Part shown: positions 7,246-15,904 of the stretch, one piece after another | Layout of the letters: each line of letters starts with the position of its first letter | Position numbering within the stretch: the first letter of the stretch is position 1 | Translations under genes and position numbers: made by a program | From: Pseudomonadota bacterium | GTDB taxonomy: Bacteria > Pseudomonadota > Alphaproteobacteria > Rhizobiales > Aestuariivirgaceae | Assembly: GCA_020161855.1 (NCBI GenBank) | Contig: JAIUNJ010000003.1 | Span: 62,001 to 126,000, forward strand | Direction of reading: 5' to 3' | DNA length: 64,000 bases | The notes under the pieces: model-generated | Databases searched by the model: none | What the model was told of the DNA's origin: nothing | The model's input: only the letters and a program-made list of their open reading frames with translations

Positions 7246-8345
7246 TGCACGACGAGCTCCGCCTGAAGAGCGCCCGCAGACTTGATGGTCTGGAGGATCG
7301 ATGTGATTTCTGGCGGCTTGAGGCCCATGCTGTTCAACCCGCGCACAAGGCTCTCCAGTGTCGGCCCCTGGAGGACAGCCACTTGCCCGCCCTCCTGGGA
7401 AACATCGATGGTTGTCGAAGGGACAACCACTGTCTTGCCGTCGGAAAATGGGTTGGGTTGCGATACGGCCGGATCTTCGGTGATCTTGATGGTGATGCTG
7501 CCATGGGAGACAGCGACTGGCGAAATGCGAACATTCTCGCCCATGACGATCGTGCCATTGCGTTCGTCGATGACGATGCGGGCCGGAACGTCGGCATCGA
7601 CCCGCAGCAGGCCGATTTCGGCGAGAAGGCGGGAGGCAGGTATTGTCTCTGGCCGGATCACACGAACACTGCGGAAATCCAGCTCCGAAGCGATCTTCTT
7701 ACCGAATTTCTTGCGCGCATAGGCGTTGATCTTGTCAGCAATCTTTGCGGCCGTACCGAAATCGGGATTCTGCAGTTCAAGCGTGAGATGCGGGATCGAA
7801 TTGATATCGGCACCATTGTCGCGTTCGACGATTGCACCGTTCGGCACCCTGCCGGTTGTCGGAACACCCTTGGTCACGCTGGCGGCCTGGCCGTTTGCAG
7901 AAAAGCCGTTCACAGTAACGGAACCTTGCGCCACGGCATAAGTGTCGCCATTGGCAGCGACGAGCGGCGTCATCACCAGCGTACCACCGGAGAGGGATGT
8001 TGCATCGCCAAGCGAAGAAACTGTCACATCGAGGCGGGCACCCTGGCTCACGAAAGGTGGCAACGTGGCCGTGGTGACTACGGCCGCCACGTTCTTGGAC
8101 TGCAAGGTGAGATCGCCAAGGCCCACACCCATGCGCTGCAACATCGAACGCATCGAGATGTCGGTAAAGGGCGCACCTCGCAGGCTGTCGCCTGTTCCAG
8201 CCAACCCGATCACCAGGCCATAACCCACCAGTTGATTGTCTCTGATGCCCTGCACGACGGTAATGTCTTTGATGCGCGCATCGGCATGGACTGGACCTGC
8301 CAAGGCGAGCGCAATGGCCACCGACGCCACGATCCGCCGCAACAT
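7242..8345 (-). CDS. flgI: Flagellar P-ring protein FlgI
   Basis: FlgI (367 residues, normal length) builds the periplasmic P ring. A signal peptide (about 1-22) is followed by the family core: RIKDITVVQGIRDNQLVGYG at about 24-43, GTGDSLRGAPFT, SMRSMLQRMGV, and the C-terminal LVRGLNSMGLKPPEITSILQ with the terminal SAGALQAELVVQ. It sits between flgA (1-bp gap) and motE in the rod/ring operon. Confidence 0.97.
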   Translation of the reverse strand: MLRRIVASVAIALALAGPVHADARIKDITVVQGIRDNQLVGYGLVIGLAGTGDSLRGAPFTDISMRSMLQRMGVGLGDLTLQSKNVAAVVTTATLPPFVSQGARLDVTVSSLGDATSLSGGTLVMTPLVAANGDTYAVAQGSVTVNGFSANGQAASVTKGVPTTGRVPNGAIVERDNGADINSIPHLTLELQNPDFGTAAKIADKINAYARKKFGKKIASELDFRSVRVIRPETIPASRLLAEIGLLRVDADVPARIVIDERNGTIVMGENVRISPVAVSHGSITIKITEDPAVSQPNPFSDGKTVVVPSTTIDVSQEGGQVAVLQGPTLESLVRGLNSMGLKPPEITSILQTIKSAGALQAELVVQ

Positions 8346-8346
8346 C

Positions 8347-8811
8347 TCAGTTGCCTCCCACGGACAGCGAGCCGTCGGCCTTCACCTTGGCGAGCAATGT
8401 CACACCGGTCTGCGGGTTCTTGACCTTGATCACTTCCCCGGCCGAGCCATCCTGCTCAGGCACGAGGAAACCCTGGATCTCGATCCCACCCTCCGCATAG
8501 CGGGCGATTGCCGCCTGTCCCTTGCGAGCATCAGCCTTGCGCTTGATGGCGCGCAGCATGACCGGCTTTCCGGCCGGCAACACCCGAAGGGCCACCGACT
8601 TTCCGACACCTTCGGTATCCAGCAGATAGTTCCGCTTGATACTCTCGTTGACGATGAATTCCTTCGTTGCGAAATCGCCGTCCTGCAATTCGTCGTTCGG
8701 ATAGATGGTCCGCACCGGCACCGGCAGGGGCATGACCTCTGCCATAGCCAACTGCGCCGGAAGCAACAGCCCCAGCGCAGCAACGGCAGAAATCACGGCG
8801 ATTCGGCCCAA
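8347..8811 (-). CDS. flgA: P-ring assembly chaperone FlgA
   Basis: FlgA (154 residues) is a periplasmic chaperone for FlgI polymerisation. A signal peptide (about 1-25, ending AMA) precedes the SAF-type fold, with VPVRTIYPNDELQDGD near residue 31 and RVLPAGKPVMLRAIKR near residue 77. The C-terminal half carries KVKNPQTGVTLLAKVKADGSL, the typical FlgA ending. The protein is short, as in rhizobia. The gene abuts flgG directly and flgI follows after 1 bp. Confidence 0.9.
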   Translation of the reverse strand: MGRIAVISAVAALGLLLPAQLAMAEVMPLPVPVRTIYPNDELQDGDFATKEFIVNESIKRNYLLDTEGVGKSVALRVLPAGKPVMLRAIKRKADARKGQAAIARYAEGGIEIQGFLVPEQDGSAGEVIKVKNPQTGVTLLAKVKADGSLSVGGN

Positions 8812-9597
8812 CTAGCGGATTCCCTTCGAGACAATGCCCGCCATGTCATCTGCTGCCTGGATGACCTTGGAATTGAGTTCATAAGCGCGCTGTGCCGAGA
8901 TCAGTTCCGTGATCTCCTGAACAGGATCAACATTCGACTCTTCGAGATAGCCCTGCTCCAGAACGCCGACGGGAGACGTTCCAGGATTGGCAACTGTTGC
9001 CGTGCCAGAGGCTTCGGTAGCCTGGAAAAGGTTTCCACCCAGGGCATGAAGGCCCGCGGGGTTGGCAAAGGATGCGAGCGTGATCTGGCCCACCTGCGTC
9101 TCGGTGCCAGTCGAGGAGCGGGCAAAGACTTCACCGGTCTTGTTGATGGTCACCGCCACGGTTTCAGGTGGAATGGTGATGGCAGGTTCGATCGGCAACC
9201 CGTCGCCATTGACCAGTTGGCCATTGGCATCCGTATTGAGGCTGCCGGCGCGCGTATAGGCAATCTCGCTGTTCAGGGTGCGCACCTGCAACCAGCCATC
9301 ACCATTGATGGCGATATCCAGCTGGTTGCCGGTATTGCTGATCGGCCCCTGGATATTGATATTGCGGATTGATGAAAGCCGCGTGCCAAGGCCGAGCTCC
9401 GCACCTTCCGGCACAACCGTATCTCCGGCTGCAGAAGGCACGGAAGAACTACGCTCGATCTGATACAGAAGATCGGTAAACTCCGCCCGTGAACGCTTGA
9501 AGCCCGTCGTATTCACGTTGGCAATGTTGTTGGCGATCACTTCGACGTTCAGCTGCTGGGCACTCATGCCCGTAGCTGCAATAGACAATACACGCAT
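8812..9597 (-). CDS. flgG: Distal rod protein FlgG
   Basis: FlgG (261 residues, usual length) forms the distal flagellar rod. The N-terminal rod motif LNVEVIANNIANVNTTGFKR is at about 17-36, the central FlgE/F/G-type domain (NGDGWLQV, YTRAGSLNTDANGQLV) at about 90-125, and the C-terminal coiled coil (SNVDPVQEITELISAQRAYE) at about 220-240. It follows fliE (7-bp gap) in the operon. Confidence 0.98.
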   Translation of the reverse strand: MRVLSIAATGMSAQQLNVEVIANNIANVNTTGFKRSRAEFTDLLYQIERSSSVPSAAGDTVVPEGAELGLGTRLSSIRNINIQGPISNTGNQLDIAINGDGWLQVRTLNSEIAYTRAGSLNTDANGQLVNGDGLPIEPAITIPPETVAVTINKTGEVFARSSTGTETQVGQITLASFANPAGLHALGGNLFQATEASGTATVANPGTSPVGVLEQGYLEESNVDPVQEITELISAQRAYELNSKVIQAADDMAGIVSKGIR

Positions 9598-9604
9598 GTT
9601 TACC

Positions 9605-9892
9605 TCAGATCTGCATCCGCGTCATTTCAAGATAGGCGCTCACAATCTTGTCGCGGATCGACACAGCGGTTGTCAGCGTACGTTCGGCCTCGAGCACCTT
9701 CTCGACCACTTGCTGCATCGGTACTTCGCCCTTGATGCCCGAGATCGCGGCACTTTCGCCGGCCTGCAGCGTATTTGAGAAGCGCTGCAGCATCTCTGCA
9801 AAGCCGTTGTGTTCGACAGGCGCCGCCTCGGCGGGCTTGGCCACAAGGGCCGGCGCCGGGGATATCGATACGCCGCTAACTGCAGTAACCAT
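9605..9892 (-). CDS. fliE: Hook-basal body protein FliE
   Basis: FliE (95 residues) joins the MS ring and export gate to the proximal rod. The conserved C-terminal helix (about 58-95) contains MQQVVEKVLEAERTLTTAVSIRDKIVSAYLEMTRMQI-type sequence, the family's hallmark; the N-terminus is Ala/Pro rich. The ATG at 9890-9892 shares one base with the flgC stop (TGATG). Confidence 0.95.
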   Translation of the reverse strand: MVTAVSGVSISPAPALVAKPAEAAPVEHNGFAEMLQRFSNTLQAGESAAISGIKGEVPMQQVVEKVLEAERTLTTAVSIRDKIVSAYLEMTRMQI

Positions 9893-10308
9893 CAGGTGCT
9901 CCGCAACAGGTCGACGAGGCTTGCGGACATTTCACGGCCCTGCCTGATCACCTGGAGATTGGCTTCATAGGACCGCGCAGCCATGCGCATGTCCGTCATT
10001 TCAACGATCATGTTGACATTGGGCATCTTCACATTGCCCTTGTCGTCGGCCGCCGGGTGGCCGGGCTGATATTCGACCACGAAAGGTGACGGGTCGACGC
10101 CCACCTCTGATACTCTGACCACATTTGCGCCGCTCAGGCTGTCAAGCTCCTGGGCAAAACTAACAGTCTTGCGGCGATAAGGGTCGGCGCCTGCGGTGCT
10201 GCCGGTCGATTCTGCGTTGGAAATGTTCTCTGCGGTGATCCGCATGCGCATTGATTGCGCCGCCAGTCCGGAATAGGCAGAAGCCGATGCGGCCTTGAGA
10301 GGATCCAT
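9892..10308 (-). CDS. flgC: Proximal rod protein FlgC
   Basis: FlgC (138 residues) is a proximal rod subunit. The rod-family N-terminus (MRMRITAENISNAESTG) is at about 20-36 and the C-terminal helix (VNMIVEMTDMRMAARSYEAN) at about 97-116. Two residue blocks, DPYRRKTVSF and GNVKMPNVN, are also diagnostic. It follows flgB by 1 bp and precedes fliE. Confidence 0.97.
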   Translation of the reverse strand: MDPLKAASASAYSGLAAQSMRMRITAENISNAESTGSTAGADPYRRKTVSFAQELDSLSGANVVRVSEVGVDPSPFVVEYQPGHPAADDKGNVKMPNVNMIVEMTDMRMAARSYEANLQVIRQGREMSASLVDLLRST

Positions 10309-10309
10309 C

Positions 10310-10696
10310 TTACTGAGACCTTACGCTGGTGAGGATCATGCGATGGAAGAGCTTGTAGATGGACGTATCCATCGACATCTGGCGGGTGGACTCGCCAAGT
10401 GTCTTCATTTCGTCTTCCAATGAGACATTGTTGCCGGACTGGGTCTCATCGGCAGCACCTTTGTTGTAGACGGTATAGTCTGTCTGGCCGACAGTCCCGG
10501 ACCCGAGATGCCCCGATTGCGTAACCTTCAGGCGCTCGCCCGCGTGGTCGAATTCAAGCTTGAAGGCCTCGATATCCTTGGCGCGAAATCCGGGCGTGTC
10601 GATGTTGGCAACATTGGACGCAGCAACAGCGTAGCGCTGGCTCAACCAGTCCACATGTTTGGACACAACATCAAAAACGCTCACTGGAGACCTCAT
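10310..10696 (-). CDS. flgB: Proximal rod protein FlgB
   Basis: FlgB is the rod subunit nearest the MS ring. I start it at the ATG at 10694-10696 (128 residues), with a GGAG ribosome site just upstream. An open frame continues upstream into flhB, but that part is not FlgB-like. The rod motif YAVAASNVANIDTPGFRAKD lies at about residues 19-38, and the C-terminal helix LEDEMKTLGESTRQMSMDTSIY at about 92-113. It lies 37 bp after flhB and 1 bp before flgC. Confidence 0.95.
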   Translation of the reverse strand: MRSPVSVFDVVSKHVDWLSQRYAVAASNVANIDTPGFRAKDIEAFKLEFDHAGERLKVTQSGHLGSGTVGQTDYTVYNKGAADETQSGNNVSLEDEMKTLGESTRQMSMDTSIYKLFHRMILTSVRSQ

Positions 10697-10733
10697 ATCC
10701 CGCTCCGCTGCAGGATAGACCCAGGGGCTTGCC

Positions 10734-11825
10734 TCAAGCTTGAGAGGTGGCGCGGTAGCCCTGCTTCTTGCGCAGTTCCACAAAATGGATGATCTCGGCA
10801 ACGGCGCGATAGAAATCCGCCGGGATCATGGTGCCCACATCGGTCGCGGCATAGAGCGAACGCGCCAGCGCCTTGTTCTCGATCACCGGCGTGCCAAGCT
10901 CTTCGCAGGTGGAGCGGATGCGAAGTGCCAGATGGTCAATACCCTTGGCGATCACCAGCGGTGCACCACCTTCGGACGGGACATAGCGCAGGGCCACGGC
11001 GTAGTGGGTTGGGTTGGCGATCACCAGCGTTGCCTTCGGAAGGTCCGCCATCATCCTGGATTTCAGGCGCTGCCGCGCTGTGGCGCGAATGCGTTCCTTG
11101 ATATAGGGGTCGCCTTCACTTTGCTTGTGCTCGTCCTTCAGTTCCTGCTTTGTCATCTTAATGTCAGTAAACCATTTCAGGCGCACAAAGACGATATCAA
11201 TGATGGCGATGAGCAAGGCGACGATCGTCAGCGGTGCCAGGACCGACATCACCAGCCGCTGGATCGTGGCCGGAATGGAACGGATATCGCTGACGGCCGA
11301 TACGAAGATGTCGTGAATACTGCCCTTGAGCGCCCAATAGGAAACACCGGTGACGGCCAGAACCTTGAGCAGCATCTTCAGGAAGTCGAAGGCACCCTGC
11401 TTGCCGAATATCCGGTTGAAATTCGCCGCCGGCGACAGCTTCTGCATCTTCGGCGTAAGCCGTTCCAGGTTGGCCTGCGGCACATTCTGGGCGAGAGGGC
11501 CGATGACGCCGCCGATACAGACAACGATCAATACCGGAAACAGGATCAGGAAGATCGTCTTCAGCTCAGTGAGGATGAAACGAAGCGCATCGGCACTGTT
11601 ATTGAGTTCCAGCGTGCCCGCATTCTCAAGAATGCCCGCCAGCGACATCGCAAGCTTGTCGGCAGCCGTCGATGACATGAGCAGACCGATGACCAGGAAG
11701 GCAGAGAAGCTGCTTAGAACACCCACTTCAGGGGAAAAAGGCACATTGCCCTTCTCGACAGTATCCCTGACTTTCTTGTCTGACGGGGCCTCTGTTTTAC
11801 TTTCCTTGTCCGGCGCGTCGCTCAT
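10734..11825 (-). CDS. flhB: Flagellar export switch protein FlhB
   Basis: FlhB (363 residues) is the membrane protein that switches export specificity from rod/hook to filament substrates. It has an N-terminal polar leader (about 1-30), four membrane helices (between about 35 and 215), and a cytoplasmic domain with the self-cleaving NPTH motif at residues 271-274. ETPDKESKTEAPS-type acidic leader residues are also family-like (here DAPDKESKTEAPS). It overlaps fliG by 4 bp at its start. Confidence 0.97.
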   Translation of the reverse strand: MSDAPDKESKTEAPSDKKVRDTVEKGNVPFSPEVGVLSSFSAFLVIGLLMSSTAADKLAMSLAGILENAGTLELNNSADALRFILTELKTIFLILFPVLIVVCIGGVIGPLAQNVPQANLERLTPKMQKLSPAANFNRIFGKQGAFDFLKMLLKVLAVTGVSYWALKGSIHDIFVSAVSDIRSIPATIQRLVMSVLAPLTIVALLIAIIDIVFVRLKWFTDIKMTKQELKDEHKQSEGDPYIKERIRATARQRLKSRMMADLPKATLVIANPTHYAVALRYVPSEGGAPLVIAKGIDHLALRIRSTCEELGTPVIENKALARSLYAATDVGTMIPADFYRAVAEIIHFVELRKKQGYRATSQA

Positions 11826-12886
11826 GCCGCGGCCTTCGCATCACCTTCCACGGCCTCGCTCTCGGGCTTGTCGGGATCCGGCAATTCGATATCACCGTTC
11901 TTTGCGGCCTGGATTGCCGCCTCGGCGATGCGGCGGCGCGCATCGGGCGTGTCTTTGCGGGGTGGCGCTCCTTCCGGCGGCAGTTCGGATTCGACCATGC
12001 GCCGGGTCCGGGCGCTGAGCGATTGCAGGATGACTTCCTGAAATTCCTTGTCCATGCCGAACAGGGCCGAAATGATAAGCTCCGTCGAAACCCGGTCGAG
12101 CAGCTTGGCGCGGTGCTGCGATTGCAGATTGACGACATCCTCGAACATGAAGATGAGCTTACGCAGTTTCTTTCCGTCTTCCGGGCTCTCGCGAATGAGA
12201 TCGTCGAGCAGTTCCTGCGACTGGCTGCGATCAAGCCTGTTGATCACGGCCGCAAGCTTGTCGAGCTTGCCGGTATCGCTGGTTTCCGTCTTGGTGGTGA
12301 ACATGTCCTCGGCAATGGCCTGTTCGAGGAGCTCCTGCACGGCGCGCGGCACGTCACCGAGATGCAGCATCCGCGCTGTCACACCAACCCGCACCGATGT
12401 CGGCAACTGCTCGAGGCAGCGCGCCGCGATATCGGCGTTCACGCGCGAGAGGATATAGGCAGCTGTCTGCTGGTTCTCATCAAGCAGGTAGGGAACGAGC
12501 GACGACACCATGGCCGGCGTGAAACGCGCCCATGAGAATCCGGAGGACGGTGGCGGTGCCGTGCCGAGGAATGAGGCAATCTGGTCCGTCGTAAAGGCCG
12601 CCTCCAGCAATGCCATCAATTGCTTGGGGCTGGCGGAAATGCCGAGGGCCGAGGCAAACTCTCCGGCAAACTCGTCAACAAGCGGCTCCACGTCACCCGA
12701 AGTCAGCGGCCCGAGCTTCGCTGAGGACTCAAGGATCTGCTTGACGTCATCGGCCTCGAGCTTCTTCAGCAGGTCAACGGCGAGATCGCTCTGCAAAGCG
12801 GCCAGCAGAATAGCCACTTTCTCGGTGGATGTCCGGCTGCGGCCCAGCAGCGGCGCATTCGTAAGGGGAGCAATCATCGCCGCCAT
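11822..12886 (-). CDS. fliG: Flagellar motor switch protein FliG
   Basis: FliG (354 residues) is the C-ring subunit that touches MotA and generates torque. The N-terminal domain with TSTEKVAILLAALQSDLAVDLL is at about 17-38, the middle armadillo-like domain at about 120-215, and the C-terminal torque domain at about 235-300 (LIFMFEDVVNLQSQHRAKLLDRV, LSARTRRMVESEL). A long acidic Ala-rich tail follows (about 305-354). FliG C-domain charges are recognisable though diverged. The gene lies 10 bp after fliN. Confidence 0.95.
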   Translation of the reverse strand: MAAMIAPLTNAPLLGRSRTSTEKVAILLAALQSDLAVDLLKKLEADDVKQILESSAKLGPLTSGDVEPLVDEFAGEFASALGISASPKQLMALLEAAFTTDQIASFLGTAPPPSSGFSWARFTPAMVSSLVPYLLDENQQTAAYILSRVNADIAARCLEQLPTSVRVGVTARMLHLGDVPRAVQELLEQAIAEDMFTTKTETSDTGKLDKLAAVINRLDRSQSQELLDDLIRESPEDGKKLRKLIFMFEDVVNLQSQHRAKLLDRVSTELIISALFGMDKEFQEVILQSLSARTRRMVESELPPEGAPPRKDTPDARRRIAEAAIQAAKNGDIELPDPDKPESEAVEGDAKAAA

Positions 12887-12896
12887 GATCTTGACC

Positions 12897-13217
12897 TCAG
12901 ATCGGCATCGCGCCTTCGAAGATCTCGCTGATCTTCACGCCAAAACGTTCATCCTCGCCTTCGAGAACATAGAGTTCGCCCTTGGCAATGGTGCAGCCAT
13001 TGACGAGAACGGTCACAGGATCGCCGGGCTTCTCGACGAGCGATAGTTCGGCGCCGCTTTGCAGCGACAGAAGTTCCGACAGGGGAAGCTTCGCAGTGCC
13101 CAGCACCACCTGTACCGTGACCGGCACCCGCGACAGGGACGGCGAAAACGCACCGGCTTCAATGCCGGCTCCCGCCCTGCTCTCGGCATTTGCCCTTCTG
13201 TCCATCGCTGTTGTCAC
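12897..13217 (-). CDS. fliN: Flagellar motor switch protein FliN
   Basis: FliN (106 residues) forms the base of the C-ring and binds FliH. The SpoA (surface presentation of antigens) fold spans about 32-100, with VPVTVQVVLGTAKLPLSELL, VLVNGCTIAKGELYVLEGED and FGVKISEI motifs, all typical of FliN. The N-terminal 30 residues are poorly conserved. It lies 31 bp after fliM and 10 bp before fliG. Confidence 0.95.
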   Translation of the reverse strand: MTTAMDRRANAESRAGAGIEAGAFSPSLSRVPVTVQVVLGTAKLPLSELLSLQSGAELSLVEKPGDPVTVLVNGCTIAKGELYVLEGEDERFGVKISEIFEGAMPI

Positions 13218-13248
13218 AGTTTGTCTCCGATTTTCTTCTTCATGTCTC

Positions 13249-14109
13249 TCAGGCGATGGCCAATGCCACGCTGTTGCTTCTTAGTTCAAAAGTTGCCCGC
13301 GCAATCTCGGTGTTGCCCATCTTCAATTGCAGCTGGTGCGAAGGTGTCGCGGAAAGCTTGAGAACAGAACCGGGTTGCAACGCCAGGATCTGGCTCAACG
13401 AAATCTGTTCAGGCGGCAGAAGGGCGGTCAATTCGAAGGGGCATGTCATCATCACCTGGCGGGCCGTGCGCTTGCCGCGCTGTTCCGCCGGAATCTGGAC
13501 AGCCAGGAGATTTTCCAATTCCGCCTGCGGAAACAGGCAGGTCACTTCCGTTGACAGGCTGAACGCGTTGACCAGCATCGTCACAGAGATGCAATGCAGA
13601 TCGGTTGCGGCCGTCTGGCTCTTTGCCGGGCCTTCAGCTTCAACCGGTGTGATCTGCAAGTCCGTCATGGATTGCAGGGCGGCAGGCAACCGCCCAAAGA
13701 TTTCCTTGATGATCAGCTCCCGCAGGCGGCGCTCGATCTTGCTGCTGGGCCTGTGAACGTCATCTTCGGCCTTGTGCACGGCACCTGCCCCACCGAAGCA
13801 GATTTCGCAGCTCAGGGCATCAAACTGGCTGTCTGTCCTCACCAGCGCACGCAGGTTTCCACGTGGTGTTGCGTATTGCCGGCCTTCCGCAGTGAAGGCC
13901 TCGGACGACACAACTTCGTTGACCGAGTTCTGCAGTGTGCACTTCAGCGGAGCGGATGAGACGGTTTGATAGGCGCCGGTCACCTGTTCGGCTAGCGCAA
14001 GAAAGAACGTCCGGAACGGCTTGAGGGCAGACTCAGCACGCTGATGTTGCGCCTGAAGCACCTTCTCCCTGACGAGAGTGGCACGGTCCAGGGTGGCGCT
14101 GTCCGGCAT
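13249..14109 (-). CDS. fliM: Divergent flagellar motor switch protein FliM
   Basis: At 286 residues this is shorter than standard FliM (about 330). FliM is the C-ring subunit that normally receives phosphorylated CheY. The C-terminal SpoA domain (about 205-282: RTARQVMMTCPFELTALLPPEQISL, LKMGNTEIARATFEL) supports the call, together with its place between motA and fliN. The usual N-terminal CheY-binding peptide (LSQxEIDALL) is absent, and the middle domain is weakly conserved. The rhizobial FliM branch is known to be divergent. The start lies 2 bp from the motA stop. Confidence 0.82.
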   Translation of the reverse strand: MPDSATLDRATLVREKVLQAQHQRAESALKPFRTFFLALAEQVTGAYQTVSSAPLKCTLQNSVNEVVSSEAFTAEGRQYATPRGNLRALVRTDSQFDALSCEICFGGAGAVHKAEDDVHRPSSKIERRLRELIIKEIFGRLPAALQSMTDLQITPVEAEGPAKSQTAATDLHCISVTMLVNAFSLSTEVTCLFPQAELENLLAVQIPAEQRGKRTARQVMMTCPFELTALLPPEQISLSQILALQPGSVLKLSATPSHQLQLKMGNTEIARATFELRSNSVALAIA

Positions 14110-14111
14110 CG

Positions 14112-14981
14112 CTAGGCTGCCTTCTTGGAAGCGGCATCAATCGTTGCCTGCTCCAGTTCGCCGACTGTCGGCCGCTCATAGGCCGAAACCGCCTTGCGGC
14201 CATGCTCGACCGCAACCTGAGGCATGCTGCCATTCATAAAGGCGATGATCGTCTGCTTTACGATGACAAAAATGCGCACCTTCTTCTCGCGCACCGTCTT
14301 GATCTTGGCGGCGAGCGGGCCGAACAGGCCGTAAGAGAAGAGAATGCCGGCGAAGGTTCCGACGAGTGCCGCACCAATCAGGTGGCCGAGGACTTCCGGC
14401 GGCTGATCAAGCGCTCCCATCGCCTTGATCACACCCAGAACGGCGGCAACGATGCCGAGCGCCGGCAGTGCTTCAGCCATGGCCGTGATCGCGGCATAGA
14501 CCTTGAGCTTGTCACGCATCATGGTCTGAATCTCTTCTTCCATGAGCGCTTCAATTTCATGCGGCCTGGCGCTGCCGATGAGCACGAGACGGCAATAGTC
14601 GCAGATGAAGCTTGTCAGATCGTGGTTTGCGAGAATTCTCGGATAGGCCTTGAAGATATCGGAATCCTGCGGCTGGTCGATGTGGCTTTCCATCTCGGAT
14701 TTCGTCTTGCCCTTCATTTCGCGCAGGAGAACGAACAGCAAGGCGAGCACATCGATATAGTCCGAATGCTTGGGCACGGACTCCTTGATGGCTTCCATCG
14801 TTGCCTTGCCGGCATCCTTGATGACCTTGAGCGGATTGGCGACCAGAAAGGTGCCTATGGCACAGCCGAGAATGATCACATACTCGAAGGGCTGCCAGAG
14901 CACTGCGAGATGTCCTCCCATCATGACAAAACTGCCCAGCAAACAGACAGTAACTACAATTAGGCCGATTATGAACATCAT
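14112..14981 (-). CDS. motA: Flagellar stator proton-channel protein MotA
   Basis: MotA (289 residues) is the four-helix stator subunit that pairs with MotB. Membrane helices lie at about 2-22, 30-50, 165-190 and 200-225, with a long cytoplasmic loop between. ALPALGIVAAVLGVIKAMG and GHLIGAALVGTFAGILFSYG are family signatures. The open frame extends far upstream across the divergent gene, but FIIGLIVVTVCLLGSFVMMGGHL is the natural N-terminus; I start at the ATG at 14979-14981, with an AGGA site upstream. It heads the 14-gene minus-strand unit that ends with fliP. Confidence 0.95.
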   Translation of the reverse strand: MMFIIGLIVVTVCLLGSFVMMGGHLAVLWQPFEYVIILGCAIGTFLVANPLKVIKDAGKATMEAIKESVPKHSDYIDVLALLFVLLREMKGKTKSEMESHIDQPQDSDIFKAYPRILANHDLTSFICDYCRLVLIGSARPHEIEALMEEEIQTMMRDKLKVYAAITAMAEALPALGIVAAVLGVIKAMGALDQPPEVLGHLIGAALVGTFAGILFSYGLFGPLAAKIKTVREKKVRIFVIVKQTIIAFMNGSMPQVAVEHGRKAVSAYERPTVGELEQATIDAASKKAA

Positions 14982-15122
14982 GATGGAGATTCCTGCACTT
15001 GCGACGCTAGGCGTCCTACCTTGTGCGTAGCTTTTCGATTGCCACCAGACACAGGCAAGGAAGTCAGGACACAATAGGGTTTGCTTTTGCAGACCGAGGA
15101 ACGGAATCCAGGGCCGACAAGG
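14982..15122. promoter_or_regulatory. Divergent promoter region between motA and the DUF1217-flgF-fliI unit
   Basis: This 141-bp gap must hold the start of transcription for the long motA-to-fliP operon (minus) and for the DUF1217-flgF-fliI unit (plus). I see no clean consensus promoter and no copy of the TTAA repeat found before the flagellins. Confidence 0.5.
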
Positions 15123-15902
15123 ATGACCACTGCCGCCATTAGTTACCAGATCCTTACCAAGGATCTGACAAAGAGCATGACGCGGCTCGCCAAGGACCCG
15201 CGGACACAGCGCGAGGTCGATTACTATCTGGCCAACATCGGCAAGGTCAAAACCATTGATGACTTCATGAAGAACACGCGCCTCCTTAACTTTGCGATGG
15301 AGGCGCATGGGCTGGGTGATATGGCCTATGCCAAGGGTATGATCCGCAAGGTTCTGACGGAAGGCGTCGATACGGCGGATGCCTTCGCCATGAAGCTGAC
15401 CGACACGCGCTTCCGCGAGTTCGCCCAGACATTCAATTTCAAGCAGTTCGGCACGGCGACCACGGCCTTCACCAAGACCCAGCAGGGCACGGTCGACAAG
15501 TATCTCAGGAACGCTCTTGAGGAGAAGGCCGGCGAGAACAACGAGGCCGTGCGCCTGGCGCTCTACTTCGACCGGAAGTCGCCGGACCTCGCAACAGAAT
15601 ACAGCATTCTCGCTGACACGGCACTCTATACCGTCGTCCGCACAGCCCTCGGTCTCCCCGACGCAATCGCCGGCTCGGACATCGACAGGCAAGTCAAGCT
15701 CATCAAGTCGAAGATCAACATCGCCGACTTCGATGATCCCACCAAGCGCGCGGCCTTTATCAAGAAGTTCCTTGCCATGTCCGATGCCAAGAGCGCTGCC
15801 ACGGCTTCAAGCCCGCTGCTCAGCCTCTATTCCGGCTCGCCCTCGGGCGTGGAGATGAGCACCATTCTTTCCCTGCAATCATTGAAAAGGTTCGGTCGTT
15901 AG
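15123..15902 (+). CDS. DUF1217-family flagellar-cluster protein
   Basis: A 259-residue helical protein of unknown function, of the type found beside flgF in rhizobial flagellar clusters. The segments ISYQILTKDLTKSMTRLAKDP (about 6-26) and FAQTFNFKQFG (about 95-115) are typical of the DUF1217 family. I see no signal peptide or membrane segment. I prefer the ATG at 15123, whose product starts MTTAAISYQ, with an AGGG upstream, over the in-frame ATG at 15081. It stops 2 bp before flgF, so the two are probably translated together. Its constant neighbours suggest a role in flagellar assembly, but no function can be assigned. Confidence 0.85.
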   Translation: MTTAAISYQILTKDLTKSMTRLAKDPRTQREVDYYLANIGKVKTIDDFMKNTRLLNFAMEAHGLGDMAYAKGMIRKVLTEGVDTADAFAMKLTDTRFREFAQTFNFKQFGTATTAFTKTQQGTVDKYLRNALEEKAGENNEAVRLALYFDRKSPDLATEYSILADTALYTVVRTALGLPDAIAGSDIDRQVKLIKSKINIADFDDPTKRAAFIKKFLAMSDAKSAATASSPLLSLYSGSPSGVEMSTILSLQSLKRFGR

Positions 15903-15904
15903 TC

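Noticed and set aside
6999-8423. 474-residue plus-strand open frame
   Set aside because: Antisense to motE and flgI; composition is Arg/His/Gln-rich and shows no family motifs.
8236-9372. 378-residue plus-strand open frame
   Set aside because: Antisense to flgA and flgG, both certain; no ribosome site or recognisable domain.
14982-15692. Long N-terminal extension of the motA frame
   Set aside because: Runs antisense through the DUF1217 gene; the natural MotA N-terminus and ribosome site are at 14981.
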